From Apoderus coryli (Eukaryota > Arthropoda > Insecta > Coleoptera > Attelabidae), in NCBI GenBank assembly GCA_911728435.2, contig OU452212.1:6888563-6952562 (forward strand): a stretch of DNA of 64,000 nt, read 5' to 3'. This document shows, one piece after another, positions 12,049 through 25,116 of this stretch; position 1 is the first letter of the stretch; each line of letters opens with the position of its first letter. Made by a program: the position numbers and the translations under genes. The notes below the pieces were generated by a model. That model had not been told where the DNA came from. It worked only from the letters and a program-made list of their open reading frames with translations, and did not search any database.

Positions 12049-15000
12049 ATGTCGGACGAAGAATTGGTAATTTAAAACTTGGTTATCATTATCATATTAC
12101 CCAAAATTCATAATTTCTAGGTTGTGGAATATATTAATAATGCTCTAGTAGCATCAACAAATGAATTAAAATTAAGCAACTTTTTCAAATTGAAAGAAAC
12201 CTTGCTGAGAAAATCACCCAATCTATTACCGAAATATTTACAAAATGTCCTCAATTTCACTACTGACCGTAACGCAGACGTCAAAAGAGCTTTGGTTGGG
12301 TTTATTGAAGAGCTATGGTAAAATAACACTTGAATTTTATTAATTTTGAAGTGTTAACTCTTAAATTTGCAGTAAAGTTCGGGAATCGTTAATACCCAAA
12401 GTGACTTTAAGCCTCCATATGCTTTTATGTGATGAATCTGTACCTGTACAAAAACGAGTAATTCAAGCTGCAATTACAATTTACAGAAGAACTTTAGCAT
12501 GGTTATGTAAAGCGCAAAATATCACAGATGAAATGGAAGAGGCTTGGAAGCAACTGAGTACAATTAAGCTGGAAATAGCTAATATGATTGATAGTGATAA
12601 TGATGGTAAAATATTTCTGTTAAAAAATACTATTAACACTATATACTGATAGTATTTCTTCTTCTTAGGAATCAGAACAAGTTCTGTAAAGTTTTTGGAA
12701 TGTGTAGTTTTATTGCAAACATATCCAGATGAGACAGAAAATAAAAAAACTAACGATTTCTCGTTGGATAATGTGCCGTTAACTCTGAAAATTGCACGAC
12801 GAAGGAAGTTGGAAGAAGAAGCAAGGTACAGAAGATAATTTTTTATGAATACATTTCTTATGTTTTAATATTTTAGTAATCTGTTTGAACTGTTAGTTAA
12901 ATTCCATGGTTCACCACATATTAGTAGCGCTAACTTGTTAGCTTGTATCGGCGTTTTGACAAATGTCGCTAAAACTAGGGCCGAATTCATGGTGCGCGTT
13001 GTATCGGCTATAAATTCGTTGTACCACAATTTGCCACCAACGTTAACGACTACCCAAGTCAGTTCTGTAAAAAAGAAATTGAAGACGGAATTATGTAATC
13101 TTATTAAGCATCCAGCAGCATTTGAGTATATTAGTAATATCTCCCCGTTATTATTGGAGCTGGGTAGGTGTTGTACTTAACAATTTTCATCATTCTCAAT
13201 ATTCCGTTTCCACTTTAAGGTGTTTCCCAGGCAGAAATCAATAAGTTGATCCCGAAATCAGATGAACGTCGCAAATACAACAAACGCACGTTATCTGCAG
13301 AATCCTCCGTCCAACAACTCATGAAGAAACCTCGTCTGGATGTTGTTATTACACCAGACGACGATGACGACGATATGGATAATGACTTCAATCTATTTCC
13401 ACCACAAGATGACAGTAACGATAAAACGGAAGCTGAACCAGTGGTGGAAGAACCACTGACACCTCTAGAAGCCAATGAAAGGTTTATAATCGACAATCTA
13501 ACGGTAGAGAAAGCGATTTATTTAGTTTTTACTAATATACCTAAATTGCCAAATAGTGCGCCGGAAAGTTTCATGCAAGACTACGCCGCATATGTGAAGA
13601 GCGGTCGTGTTGGGAAACGGGAATCGTTAGCGGAGGCATTAGGCAGACAATTCGTTGAAGCCAATGTTGGTCCGGGTGCGAAAATCCAAGCGACGATATT
13701 GGAAAATAAGAAGAAAGAAGAGCGTGAAAATAACAGGAAGAGAGAACGGGAAAATGATGGAGGCAAGGAAGTTGAAGAAAAGGTAAGTTTTATATTAATA
13801 AAGAACTTTATTTATTCTGTGTATATGAATTATTCTACCTCTCATTATTAGAATCTCTCAGTGAAATGCAATATGATTTAATGGAGTTGTTACTTCTTGT
13901 ACGGCCATTGTGAACTGGTTTCACCGGGCATATTGCATGCTCACACTAGACTCTCGTCGCCAAAAACATCTTGTTGCTAATAATATTGGTTATACTGATT
14001 GTATACCATTGTATTCTACTGAATATAAAATTTTGGTAATAAATTTCAGATAATAAAAAAAGAGAAAAAAGAAAAACCCACAAAAACTTTGAATCTAAAA
14101 GAAATTACGAAACCATTGATGAAAGATGTGAAAGAAAAACTGTTAGTGTCATCAGTGACGAGATTACTAAATTCGGATAAATCTAAAAATAAAAATTTAC
14201 TACAAAAAGTCACTACTACGTTAGCTTCAAGTTTCAGTTCATCAGTACGTGAGGCTATTCTTACGCATATCTTATTAGATTTGAGGTCGAATATTGATAC
14301 AGCTTTAGCTTGGCTATTTGAGGAATATAGTATAATGCAGGTAATAATTAATATCTAGCGAGAATTTCCCGGAAGAGTTAAAGATTATGTGTGTTTTTAG
14401 GGGTTTTCTCGAATTCCACCATTGCGTAAAGGTGTACGACCTGATGAATGCTATAACATTCTCCTGTGTACATTCATTCAGTCATCCTCTCAAGATGCAC
14501 TAGTGTTGTCGCGGTTACTCATGGAAGCACCACTTATTACAGATTTGGCGTTATGTGAGATTCGGTAAGTGATATTTCTACAAATATATAAAACGCACGA
14601 AAATCCGATGCGACTTCTAAACCTCGTGTGGAAATTTATTAATTTACCTTTATCTCCATTTATAGGCATGTATGTCAAGATTTAAACCGTGCCCCATGGG
14701 CGTTAGGGCTTCTGCGGGACCTTACAGTTCGTAAACCACCCAAACAGTTAACATTTTTGAATGCTCTACTATCGTACACTACCTTTGAAGCACCAGAAGT
14801 ACGAGATGCGGCTATTGGTCACGTTTTAGATCTACATAAACTAACTGAAGTTAAATTGATTATTGAGGAGTTTGCAAAAATGAATTTGGAGTTTTTGAAG
14901 TTGCCGAAGCCGCCAGAGAGTTTATGTGGGGAAAATCAGGTATTGTTATGTTCCTGAAATGATAGTTTGCTGTTTTACCAAGATGAACTCTTTGCAGGGT

Positions 15001-16922
15001 CGTGTCAAAAGTGAATTTTGGAGTGATGACTTCATCAGAGCATGTTTGTTACCGTATGTGTCACTTATATCGTCTAATCCGAGTTTAATTCATGATTTGG
15101 CAAAGATTTATGTCCAAACTAATGCTGATATCAAACGGATTATTTTGCGATTAGTTGAGGCTCCTGTGCGATGCATAGGTAAGTTTGTTCATTAAAAAAA
15201 AGCAAGTAACCTTGAGGAAGATCTATTATTATACTTATTAAAATGTTTTCAAGGTATGGAGAATGCTGAACTTCTTAAATTGGTCGAGGACTGTCCCAAA
15301 GGTGGTGAAACCTTAATAACACGTGTGATACATGTGTTAACAGACAAAGGACAAGCTCCGAGTATCGCGTTGGTAGAAAGAGTACGGGAATTGTATAATA
15401 CTAGAGTGTCTGATGTCAGATTTTTAATACCTGTATTGAATGGTTTAACCAAGAAAGAGGTAATTCTGCGTCCAATGGTTCACATCGCGTAACCTTTTTG
15501 TAAATACTTTTGCTAAAAGATTATGTTATGTTTGTTTTTCTAGATTATCTCTGCTCTACCAAAATTAATTAAATTGAACCCAATTGTTGTTCGCGAAGTA
15601 TTTAATAGACTTCTAGGATTACATGGTGAAAGTCCAATATCACCTTCTGAACTCTTAGTGTCATTGCACTTAATTGATTCAAACAAAGCTGATCTGAAGA
15701 CTGTTATTAAAGCCATCTCGCTATGTCTTCAAGAAAAACAGGTAAGAGTAGCAATTTAATTGCTTTTTGCGGTATAAAGTGAAATAATTGTCAATATTTA
15801 CTTGTTATAGGTGTTTACTCAGGAAGTTTTGGCTGTTGTTCTGCAGCAATTAATGGATCAGCCACAAATACCGACGTTATTGATGCGTACAGTTATACAG
15901 GCCTTGGGTAGTTATCCGAGATTATCAGGATTCGTTATGAATATTTTGCAGAGGCTTATTTTGAAGCAGGTTTGTACTTTATCAAAAAATAATTATGCAA
16001 CTTCTTCAAAATACGGTGCATTTTCTCATGTAAAGGAATCCACTAATGCAGTGATTAAAATGGGGCAAGGCTTGTGCCTTGCCTTACTATCAGTAAAAGG
16101 ACGACTTTACAGAAACTTTTACTGATGACATGACTGGCATCTCGATATTTCGCAGCACACAGTAGTAAAATAATACGAAACGATCGCATATTAATAACGT
16201 TTCAGTGTAGCCCTCGTATAACAGACTTCTGTCGCGTAGGCCTCGTAATTTCTAATTTGTTTACTGCTTGCAGCTGCAGTCGGCAACGCTTTTCGAACGA
16301 AAATTAAGGACCGCTCTTTCCCTAATTGTTATAGTTTTACTAATTGCAATATTTACTGTATAAGTGATGCTTCATTTAGAAGCTTTTACACATTTATTTG
16401 GTATCTTAGTTGCATTGATTGTTTCCTGTTATATTTCTAAGGTGTGGAAACAAAAAGTCGTATGGGAAGGCTTCATAAAATGCTGTCAACGCACCAAACC
16501 ACAAAGCTTCGCCGTCCTAATGCAATTACCTCCACAGCAATTATCTGATGTATTGAAAATTTGTCCAGAACTACGTCAGCCACTAAAAGATCACTTGGCA
16601 GCATTTACAGAGGCTCAAAGGTCACATGTACCTGCAGCGGTACAGGAGTTGCTCATCGGACCGTATGCATCCACAGACGCAGAGGGTACTGTGGTTCCTC
16701 CGGCAATGGTAATGGGTGTACCACCTTCAGATGTTGTGGTATGTAGTTTATTTGAAGAAACTCTTGAGTAGAGCAGCTCTTTATTCTCTTTCTGTTGATA
16801 CATTGAAGTGGTATTTACAGTAGCCATGTTTTTTTGTTTTTTAGGTAATTGATTCAGTTGTTAGTCAACCTGTGGCAGTACCAGCCGCACCAACGGAACC
16901 TTTGCCGCCTGGCATGGACTGA
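12049..16922 (+). CDS. Sym: Symplekin, mRNA 3'-end processing scaffold
   Basis: Fifteen exons encode about 1100 residues: 12049-12066, 12121-12317, 12373-12605, 12669-12825, 12877-13163, 13220-13782, 14050-14340, 14401-14564, 14666-14939, 14998-15178, 15254-15459, 15544-15741, 15811-15969, 16442-16738 and 16845-16922. The N-terminal half is the HEAT-repeat domain ([40 protein letters not shown]). An acidic linker ([16 protein letters not shown]) follows, then the conserved C-terminal domain ([40 protein letters not shown]) and a Pro-rich end ([10 protein letters not shown]). Symplekin is the scaffold of the cleavage and polyadenylation factor and of the histone pre-mRNA cleavage complex, and its HEAT domain binds Ssu72. 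A polyadenylation signal AATAAA lies at 17165-17170. Confidence 0.96.
16145..16330 (+). repeat. Dispersed repeat in symplekin intron 13
   Basis: The block containing TTGTTTACTGCTTGCAGCTG and CGAACGAAAATTAAGGACCG recurs near 20035-20110 and 35430-35520 with roughly 80-90 percent identity by eye. It is a fragment of the same TIR element that is better preserved in the CCDC39 intron. Confidence 0.65.
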
Positions 16923-17320
16923 CAATAGAGTTTTCATAAGGATTTACTTTTATTTTTTAAAACACATGTCCATTTTGTGTTACTAATTTCACCAACTATA
17001 ATATTTAATTGAATTGTTACCATTTGAATCGTTAGTGGCATACAGAAGTCATTATTTCGCAAGTCGAATCGGAAATTTCTACCTATATTTTACAGACGCA
17101 TATTCGAGATATTATTAGAAACTTTCTCAAATAATTGATTGATCGACTGTAATTTTCTTAAGCTAATAAAGAATACAAGCTTTTATTTCTAGCTGTGTAG
17201 GGTTGAAGTCGATGCGCCCGGCATTTTCTGTAGGAATATATAATTATTTAATATACTATCCTAAAACGGTAATATCAAAATATCAATTGATCGATACTCT
17301 GTACGCGACAGAAAAATAAA
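16923..17320. other. Symplekin 3' flank
   Basis: The likely 3' UTR ends after the AATAAA at 17165. The remainder is AT-rich with no recognised feature. Confidence 0.5.
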
Positions 17321-17893
17321 GGACGTGGCTAGTCAACCGGTAACGGTTGAATATAAATAACCGGAAACTAGTTATGATGTCACTAATGACGAATTTTTCG
17401 ACGCTGTAGTTCTATCTTTTCCGTTTATTTAATAATAATAAGGAAACGCTAGTTCTGTAATAGAGTGTATCACAAAATGCTGAAACTTATATTATTTTAA
17501 ACGATAAAGTGCAAATCGTAAACAAACACTTCCCGCTAATTTCACACTAACATAACCTATAAAACAACTGGAAAATAACTGAAACTGAAAACGCAACTAG
17601 TCAATTTGGTCGAAGGAAATAATCAAGTATAACGTAAAGCACTGGATCTGAGACTCCGCAGCACTTCATTGTGCGTCTGTCAAGTACACTAAAACAATGA
17701 TGATGGCTAAGTACCCAATGGTGAAGGCCAATACGAAATGGAATTAATGAATGGATAACCTACAAAGCTGCCGTATCTTACTCAGCGGTTAAATTCACGT
17801 TATAGAGCGGGGAGAATCATACGTCAGTCATGACGCCCTAATACATTTCACGCTCGTTTATATTCAACCGTTAGCTGCTGGCTAGCCACGTCC
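17321..17893. mobile_element. MITE with inverted repeats beginning GGACGTGGCTAG
   Basis: The left end reads GGACGTGGCTAG and continues to AACGGTTGAATATAAA. The right end is its inverted complement (TTTATATTCAACCGTT, then GCTAGCCACGTCC). The inverted repeats span about 37 bp with a few mismatches and bound 573 bp without a coding frame, so this is a non-autonomous DNA transposon. No clean target duplication was found. Confidence 0.75.
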
Positions 17894-17904
17894 AAAAAGA
17901 TAAA

Positions 17905-18457
17905 AATATAGCCACCCATGGTACAATATCTCTCTAGGCAGGATATGGCCTCGGTTGTGCGGAAGTCGGTGGGGGAGTGTGACGTGGTCTGTGCCAGCGC
18001 CTGGTAAAAAGTTATTTCACGGTAGTGAATTGAGGGTAAAACGGCTTAATGTTTGTTGTCGTGCAGACTCTTTGAAAGAGATTTGGCACATGAACTAATG
18101 AATTTACCATGTCGTCTAAAACTAAAGCCTGGTTCTGTGCCTAATAAAATAAATTGAAACTCACAAGAATCAAAGGGACGACAAAATTACATCTATCAAG
18201 TATACAATAAATAAAAATGTATTTTGTACATTTTTAAATATTTAGTACCTATTGTTAGTATTGAAATGAGTCACAGAACTAACAGTGGTGACGGCAGTAA
18301 GTCTTTTATTCTTTTTAGTGCCACAAATTATACCTTACGTGCATGGCATGCAAGTATTCACTTGGCACAGATGACGTCACTGCGCGAACTAGACCTATTT
18401 TGAACCGGTCGATACCCTACCTAGAGAGTTTTTATACCATGGTAGCCGCCTATATTT
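17905..18457. mobile_element. Second MITE, directly abutting the first
   Basis: The left end ATATAGCCACCCATGGTAC followed by CTCTCTAGGCAGG is mirrored at the right by CCTACCTAGAGAG and ACCATGGTAGCCGCCTATAT. The imperfect inverted repeats are about 37 bp and enclose roughly 550 bp with no transposase. The element starts about 11 bp after the previous MITE ends. The two have different terminal sequences. Confidence 0.72.
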
Positions 18458-18890
18458 CGCGTAGTTTTGTCAGTGCATATTTTTAACTTTCTATTAACCA
18501 AAATTGATTGAGGAAATTGAATTTTTTATTTTCTTTCTTGACTGTGTAAATATTTCAACCAATAGAGAAAACGTAGGTAACAATTAACGGTGAAAATAGT
18601 AACTATGGTCATTCCGATTGTATAATAAAAGTATGTCGTGTCTCGTATTTTATATTTAAAATTATTTTCTGTCCGATTGTAATGTAAACATATTTTCAAA
18701 TTTAATTATATTATGATAAAATATATTTTTTATCTTAACATAGTAGGTAATAATTTAGGGGGTTATATGGGCACATATTCCTGCATTATGGTGCACTTTG
18801 AGTATATAATATGACAACACAATATTGTAAAATATTTTAATAAATAAATTAGGTACCTACAAAAAATACTCATATACATAATTAATCATT

Positions 18891-21800
18891 CTAGAGATTC
18901 CACGATATTTCTACTCTATTTACAGTGACTTGTGATCCTGGGAAACTTCTAATTGTATCCTCTCTACTCGATGAAGAATAACTTGACGAACTACTGGATG
19001 GAGTTTTATGTGACGGTAAATCAATGTCCATGTCAATGGTATAGCGGTGGATTAACGGCGATACTTCTGGATAGTCATCCATAAATCCAACGAATTTCTT
19101 CAGCACTGTTTTGTTCACTTCGCGTAGGTGCCGTGTGTCTAGGTCTTGCTGCAAATTATAGTTTTTAATATGTCTACAACCAAGAACTAATCAATTTGAG
19201 GGATTTTTGGACACTGAGGTTCAGAAAACTATGACAGTCGCCTCGCGTACCCAAAATGCTGAATGTTGAAAGAACTACACCTTGGAGACCAGATACCAAT
19301 CTTATAAAATCGTTAAAATATACAATAGAAAAAGCCAATGATGAAACCGAACGTTTGTAAGTTGGAAAAAACATTCCGCTTCAGGTGGGAATTGAACCCA
19401 CGTCTCACGCTCGACTTTTCAGCGGACAGCGGACATCTAACATTTTTGGGGCGAAGTTGAGAGGGCTTTGGCCTGTGTTGGTTTTTAAATTTTAAAGTTA
19501 TTTTGATCAGTGTATAAATAATTGATATAGCAAGTTAAAATGGAATAACATACCATATATTTCGAGACATCTGCACATTTCAGCTTTTTCAGGAACTTTT
19601 TAACTTGAGCTTCTGCTCTTTCCAATTTTTCTTGTTTAGCATACTGATGTCTTCTTATCTCCTCACTTTCATCTTGGCAACTTGTTACTTTTTCTTTAAT
19701 TGCATCCCTTTGTTCTTCGATTTCTTTCAATTTTTGTTTGGTCTCTAGGTTTTATGAAATAATATTTTTATAGTTTGTTGATAATACCAACGAACATATA
19801 ACATATAGAAGGATCAGTCGAAACGTTCCGGTTGCCGTTGCCGCTGAAAGCAATGCGGCTAGTAGTCAGTCACGAATTCTTGTAGCGAGTGAGCGTTATC
19901 TGTGTCTTGGTATGTTTACTACTAAAGTCACACCTATTCTTCTATGATATATCGAGAGAGTACGGAAAATAAAGTCATATTATTATAAAATTATTGGTTT
20001 CCAAAAGGGTAACACTCGACTCCGCGCGTAGGCCTTTCAAATTCGTTTACTGCTTGCACCTGCAGTCGACAAGTCTTTGATCAAACGAGAATAAAGGGCC
20101 GCGTCAAAGTGATCCTTCTATACCGTTAGATGTTCGGTGATAATACCTTCCAATTCTGTTTCTTTTTTCATGTATTCATCTTTGTGTTTTTTGAGGTTCG
20201 ATGTTGCTTTTCGGAGTTGTTGTTCCAAATCTTCCAGTTGCTTTATTTCCTCATCTGAATAAGTTTAAATAGTATAGAATTATTATAATTACTTTTTTAT
20301 TTCAGTTTAGAATAACTAAAACTCGTAGTCAATCTACTCAGTGAGTCAAACTAATGTGCGTTGACGTCATCAGTAACTTTAAGCTCTATTCGACATCTGC
20401 TAATAACGTTGGACTTGACGTTCGATTTGACGAATTGACAAAAAATGTGCATGGTAACTTTGACACAACGGATATGATGGGATTGTGCATTCTATGGCCC
20501 CTGCGACTTCTTGCGATTTCCGAGTGTAAAGGGAACCATGAAAGGATGACGTTTTGCTATCATTAGAAACAGGATCTAGGAGCTGCCAACCAAGATTGGA
20601 AAAAGCACACGTTTATTATTATATCTCAGAGGCAGCAAAATTGAGATTATATCAATCAGAGACAATCGTTTTTCTAGCCCAATAGTACCTTCACTACTCC
20701 TTCAAAAATAAATATTGGAATGCATATTTTTACGCAAAATCCCATGATATAGATTGGTAGACTAACTAATTTAGAATCTAATCAAAGCAAATGATGTTTC
20801 GGCCTTAGCTTGACGATCATAAAAAATTACCCTTTTCCTCAACTGTTGTCATATTAATCTTAAATGCCAGATTAGTTAAATTGACAACTTTCAAAGTATT
20901 TTCCATTGCAACGATCTCCTTCTCAGCTTTCTTAATTTTAGCATCTAATTCATCTCCCTGTTGTTGCAACATGTATTTTTCTTGTGCATTTTTAATTTTG
21001 AAATGCGTTATCGTATATGGCTGACCATCTTTATCTTTACCTAAAATCATGTAAATACAAAACGGAACATAAATCTACCATTAATTTTCGATAGTAGAGA
21101 CTTTTTGCACATTCGACGTTAGATTTAACGGCTTTGCTTAGTTCAGAAATTATTTTAACGTTAATAATAATCTACTACGTTTTTCTTTTCGTGGATTGAT
21201 TATTTGGGGGCTGATTCTTCAATTGCTTTGAGCCAATCAGAAGTCCTTTCAAATAGCGTTATGGTAATTTCTGCGCATGCGGTCCCAAACCTAACGTCAC
21301 GCCATTTAAACGTGAGTTGGAGATGTGCAAAAAGTCTGAGAAATTTACCTAGTGCCATAACTTCTATATGATACTTCTTTTTCAACTGGTCAATTTTCAC
21401 ATTTCTAAGGGCTATATCACCACGTAATCTACCCTTATCCTCATCTAAAGCACGTTTTTTCGTTAGAAGAATTGCTTTCGAAGTATCTATTTCGATTTGT
21501 CTTTCTTTCATGACCTATCATAAAAGCATATTATGCATTAGTTTTATTAAAATATAAAATATATCAAAATATGATTACCTTATCTAAAGTCAATTGCAAC
21601 TTTTCCAAATTGTATATTTTCTTGTTTTCTTTCTCCATGTCATTTTCAATATGATTTATGCGTAAACGCATCAAATTTTCTTCTACCTAATAACAAATAA
21701 AACGTACCTAATGTAGTATGCTTTAAATACCTATTTATAAAAAGGGTGATAGGGCTAATCCGGGGAACTATAAGCCAATTTCTGACTCTCTTAAAGATCC

Positions 21801-24327
21801 TTGAGTGAGATATTTTTAGAGAAACAAACTTCTGCCTTGCTTTGGATCTTCTTAGATCCTATCGGCCAGATTGACGGCAATGCGTTAAGATACAGGCAGT
21901 TTAGACGTTGACAGTAGACCAGTGTTCTCCAGGGGTCGGTTCTTGGACCTCTACTATTCATAATATATATGAATGACCTGCCTAACTCTCTGGATCCCTA
22001 TAGATCTATACTTATCGCGGACGACACTAGTATAAAAACCTTGACTTCCGGTGTAGTTGACGCTCAGGATTGGTTCACCAGCAACTACTTAAAGTTAAAC
22101 TGTGATAAGAACCAGTCAATTGTATTTATGGCAAATGCTCGAGTTCTGTCAGCATTCCTCGATCACAGACTCACTTGGGCGCAGCACATTCAGACAATAA
22201 ACAGAAAATATATCCTTTCAAGTACCGGCAACTCTGATGAATACTGAACTGTTTTATGCACCTTACCTGTTTTTCCTGAGTGGATTGTTGTGCTCCAGCG
22301 ATTTGCTTTTTACCAATCTCAAACTCCAGCAGATGATTTTCAATCTTATCTTGCAAATACAACATTTGAGTTTTGTCAGCAGCTATAAAATTCGACAGTC
22401 GTCGCATTTCATCTTGTAAATGATCAACTTGAACTTGCAGAGTATGCTGCACCTAATGTTCATAAAACAACTTTACAATTAAATTTATAATAATAATTGC
22501 TTGTTGCGACTATACCTCTAAATGATCCGATAAAGTTGTTTCCATTTCCCGAATTTTCTCATCCCTCTCATCTGTATGTTCCTCCTGTCTACTAGACCCT
22601 TCCAATTTACACAACTTCTGCTCAAACTCGTCAATTTTAAAGTCCTATTTACCAAGTTTTGATTAGAGTAGTTAGTGTGTTACGTTACTAGCTAAAGTAT
22701 TTTCTTACCATATCATAAACGACCCATTTCAATTTTTCCAACGCCTGTTGTTGATCGGTGATATGTTTTCTCAGCTTATTACACATGAAAAATGAATTTA
22801 CAACATCTAATTCGGTTCGTTTGCCCAAATCTCTATGTTCTTTTAATAACAATTCTGCCCTGTAAATGAGTTTATTTTGTAATACCTTGAGAACACAAAA
22901 ATAATCACCATTTGATATAACCCAACCTGTAGATCGCTGCATTAATTTTCTTCGTATCAGCCATGTAAATTGCCCGTTGTTTCTGCTCAATTTCAATTGA
23001 TTTTTGTAACTTATCTAATTGCTCGGCGGAAGACATTGAATTGCCTTTCATGTCCTCTAATTTCTTTTCCAATTTAACAATATCTTCTTGGTATTTGATA
23101 CATGATTGTTCTTTCTCGTGTATCTCTTTTGTTAGCCGCTTACTTTTCACTCGTTCATTCTCCAAGATATTTGCAGCACCAGACACTTCACGTTTCAATG
23201 CTTGTAGCTACAAAAATAAGGCTTAAACCTATCAAACAAACCTGTAACATCAAGTTATTGCTCACTTCGCCATGCATAGTCAACACCTGTTGTCTAATCA
23301 ATCCCAAATCACGACGCATTCGTGAATTTAACGAATTTAATCCTTCTATTTCCAGTTCAATTTCCTTATTGTTTTTGATCTCAATTGCAAAATAACCTTT
23401 TTCTTCTTCCAGCTGTTCTATCTGTTTCTCAAATGCTTCTTCATCCACCAAAATATCTTCTTGAATTTTTGATATATCATTATCGCGTTGTTGCAACATT
23501 TGCACAGCCTCTTTCCAACGTTCAATAAGCGTGTCGCGTTCGTTAAGCTGCTGCTTCATAGCTTTTCCCGAGCGTTCAATATTCATCTCATCCCCTTGCA
23601 ATTCTCGTACTAATTTATTCACTGTTTCCGTCTTAGTATCAAATTCATTCTGAAGTAATTGACGTTTAGCTTCCAATTCGTTAAACTTTCTCTCATCTTC
23701 CTTTGAGAACTTCTTTATTAGTTCATTATCTTCGTCACGCTTTTTTAGAGCTTCTTCCCATGCTTCAAGAGCTTCAATATCCCTACGACCATATTGAATT
23801 TAATGAGAATTAAACCTTACATTGTACAGATATTACCATCCAGTTTCTTCTTTCATTTTTTCAGCTTTAACTATAACACGTTGTAAGTCATTTTTGTGAA
23901 CAACTTGACGTTCTTCCAAAGTTTTAACATTTTTATTTGTGACTTCTATATCATGTTCAATACGACTTTTCTCTGCTTTTAGTGTATTCAAAGTACTTGA
24001 TTCAACATCGAGTTGCTGTCGGTGTGCTGTTATCAATTTCTAAAAATTATAGTGTAAATTGAACATGACTATCCCGATGAGTTTTACATATGATAGAATT
24101 AAATGACTCACCTGAGTCTGCTCATTTTCCTGTGTGATAAATTTAAAATGTTCCTTCAATCCTTCCAATTTAACGTTTGCATTATTTAAAGCTGCTTTCA
24201 CTTTGATTTTCTTGAATGCTAGCTTAGCTAGTTCTTCTTCTAATGCTTGATTTTCTGCATTAGCTATAGGCATTTGAAAGCCAGTATCCCAGCCCAATTT
24301 TTGTAGGATGTCCTCTATATGAGTCAT
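18891..24327 (-). CDS. CCDC39: CCDC39, axonemal 96-nm ruler coiled-coil protein
   Basis: Thirteen exons on the minus strand: 24327-24112, 24039-23837, 23782-23242, 23207-22927, 22859-22709, 22644-22516, 22452-22267, 21686-21579, 21514-21349, 21040-20831, 20254-20147, 19744-19554 and 19148-18891. The product is about 915 residues, close to vertebrate CCDC39, and almost wholly coiled coil. The start (LGWDTGFQMPIANAENQALE) matches the family N-terminus. The most diagnostic block is KNAQEKYMLQQQGDELDAKI followed by KKAEKEIVAMENTLKVVN. The Ser-rich tail (SSSSSSYSSSSRE) is also typical. CCDC39 pairs with CCDC40 as the molecular ruler that sets the 96-nm repeat of motile cilia and flagella. In insects expression is expected in testis and in ciliated sensory neurons. 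Introns carry a MITE, a retroelement piece and a tRNA-like repeat. Confidence 0.92.
19380..19440 (-). repeat. tRNA-like (SINE-type) fragment in a CCDC39 intron
   Basis: On the minus strand the segment GTGGGTTCAATTCCCACC has the form of a tRNA T-arm with a pol III B box (GGTTCAATTCC). No complete cloverleaf could be assembled around it, so a tRNA-derived SINE remnant is more likely than a tRNA gene. Confidence 0.35.
19787..20146. mobile_element. MITE in CCDC39 intron, abutting the donor of exon 11
   Basis: Inverted ends match: CGAACATATAAC plus TATAGAAGGATCA at the left, and the complement TGATCCTTCTATA plus GTTAGATGTTCG at the right. Homology to the copy near 35,430-35,550 continues past these words to the sequence TTCGGTG(A/C)TATTA-like, so the right end reaches the 5' splice site at 20146. 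No coding capacity is present. Confidence 0.65.
20255..20830. other. CCDC39 intron, no feature recognised
   Basis: This is the intron between exons 10 and 11. It has open frames of moderate length but none resembles a known protein. Confidence 0.45.
21735..22257 (+). pseudogene. Non-LTR reverse transcriptase relic in a CCDC39 intron
   Basis: The plus-strand translation shows RT block KKGDRANPGNYKPIS near 21740. After an internal loss it continues with SVLGPLLF..YMNDLPNS and IADDTSIKTL near 21935-22045; the ADD motif is the RT catalytic box. It then runs into LKLNCDKNQ. Stops and missing blocks show that it is dead. It lies antisense to CCDC39. Confidence 0.75.
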
Positions 24328-24670
24328 AATTTATTGGTTTTGTTTTTTGATAAAAATATTGTAAATAGGTATAAATCTAATAATCTATTTATAAAAGAGT
24401 GAACATTTGAGGCACTGTTTTGTTTATTTCAATGTTTTCTTCACTAACATAAGAATTTGAGAGTTGTGTCAGTCATGTTATAGCTGGTTTTGAAGTACAC
24501 AGATTATTAACAAACGTAACTAAGGAAATGGGGAGGTAAGTAAGTAAGCAGTAAAATTTAGGGGAGTTGAAAATCACATTTATTCACCCAAATAATACAA
24601 ATTTGCCTTTAGAATGAACTTAAGGATTATGATATCAGTTTGATCAATATTGTATGGTACACGTATACGA
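24328..24670. other. CCDC39 upstream region
   Basis: AT-rich sequence that should contain the CCDC39 promoter. No motif was assigned. Confidence 0.4.
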
Positions 24671-25000
24671 GGTGTGGCTATAAAATAACGAGCATATTAC
24701 TTTAAAAAATAGTTTGATTCTATAAATATTTAATTAAAACTTTAATTAATACAGTAGGAATTCTTTAAAACACAAATGGCAACAACAACAAACGAATAAT
24801 ATTCACTAAATGTTCAAATTGTCTCCCATTTTGTTCTAGGCAAATTCTACATCTTTTGGTAAAAGCAACATTTTGAAGATTATGAGCAAGTCTAGCAAAA
24901 ACATCCCTGGATGGATGTCTACCGTTTGGGATATTTTTCCAAATACAAGTTTCTTGTCGCCTGATCATTTTTGTTACTTTCTATGTATCTAACATTCAAG
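24671..25000 (-). pseudogene. C-terminal relic of a Tc1/mariner-like transposase
   Basis: The minus-strand translation contains RHPSRDVFARLAHNLQNVAF and ends CRICLEQNGRQFEHLV, the C-terminus typical of mariner-like insect transposases with an N-terminal DUF4817-like helix-turn-helix. The downstream end GAGGTGTGGCTATAAAATAA looks like the terminal inverted repeat. The catalytic core is absent. Confidence 0.65.
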
Positions 25001-25116
25001 CGTTGAACTTTTCAAAAACCTTTCTTAAAATAATATTAAAATTACTTCTTTTCTACTAAAAATTCCAAAATATTTAACAATATGGAGTACTACTGTCAAT
25101 TTTCGACTATTTCGAA

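Noticed and set aside
19380..19440. Full tRNA gene in a CCDC39 intron
   Set aside because: Only a T-arm/B-box-like segment is present. No acceptor, D or anticodon arms could be built around it.
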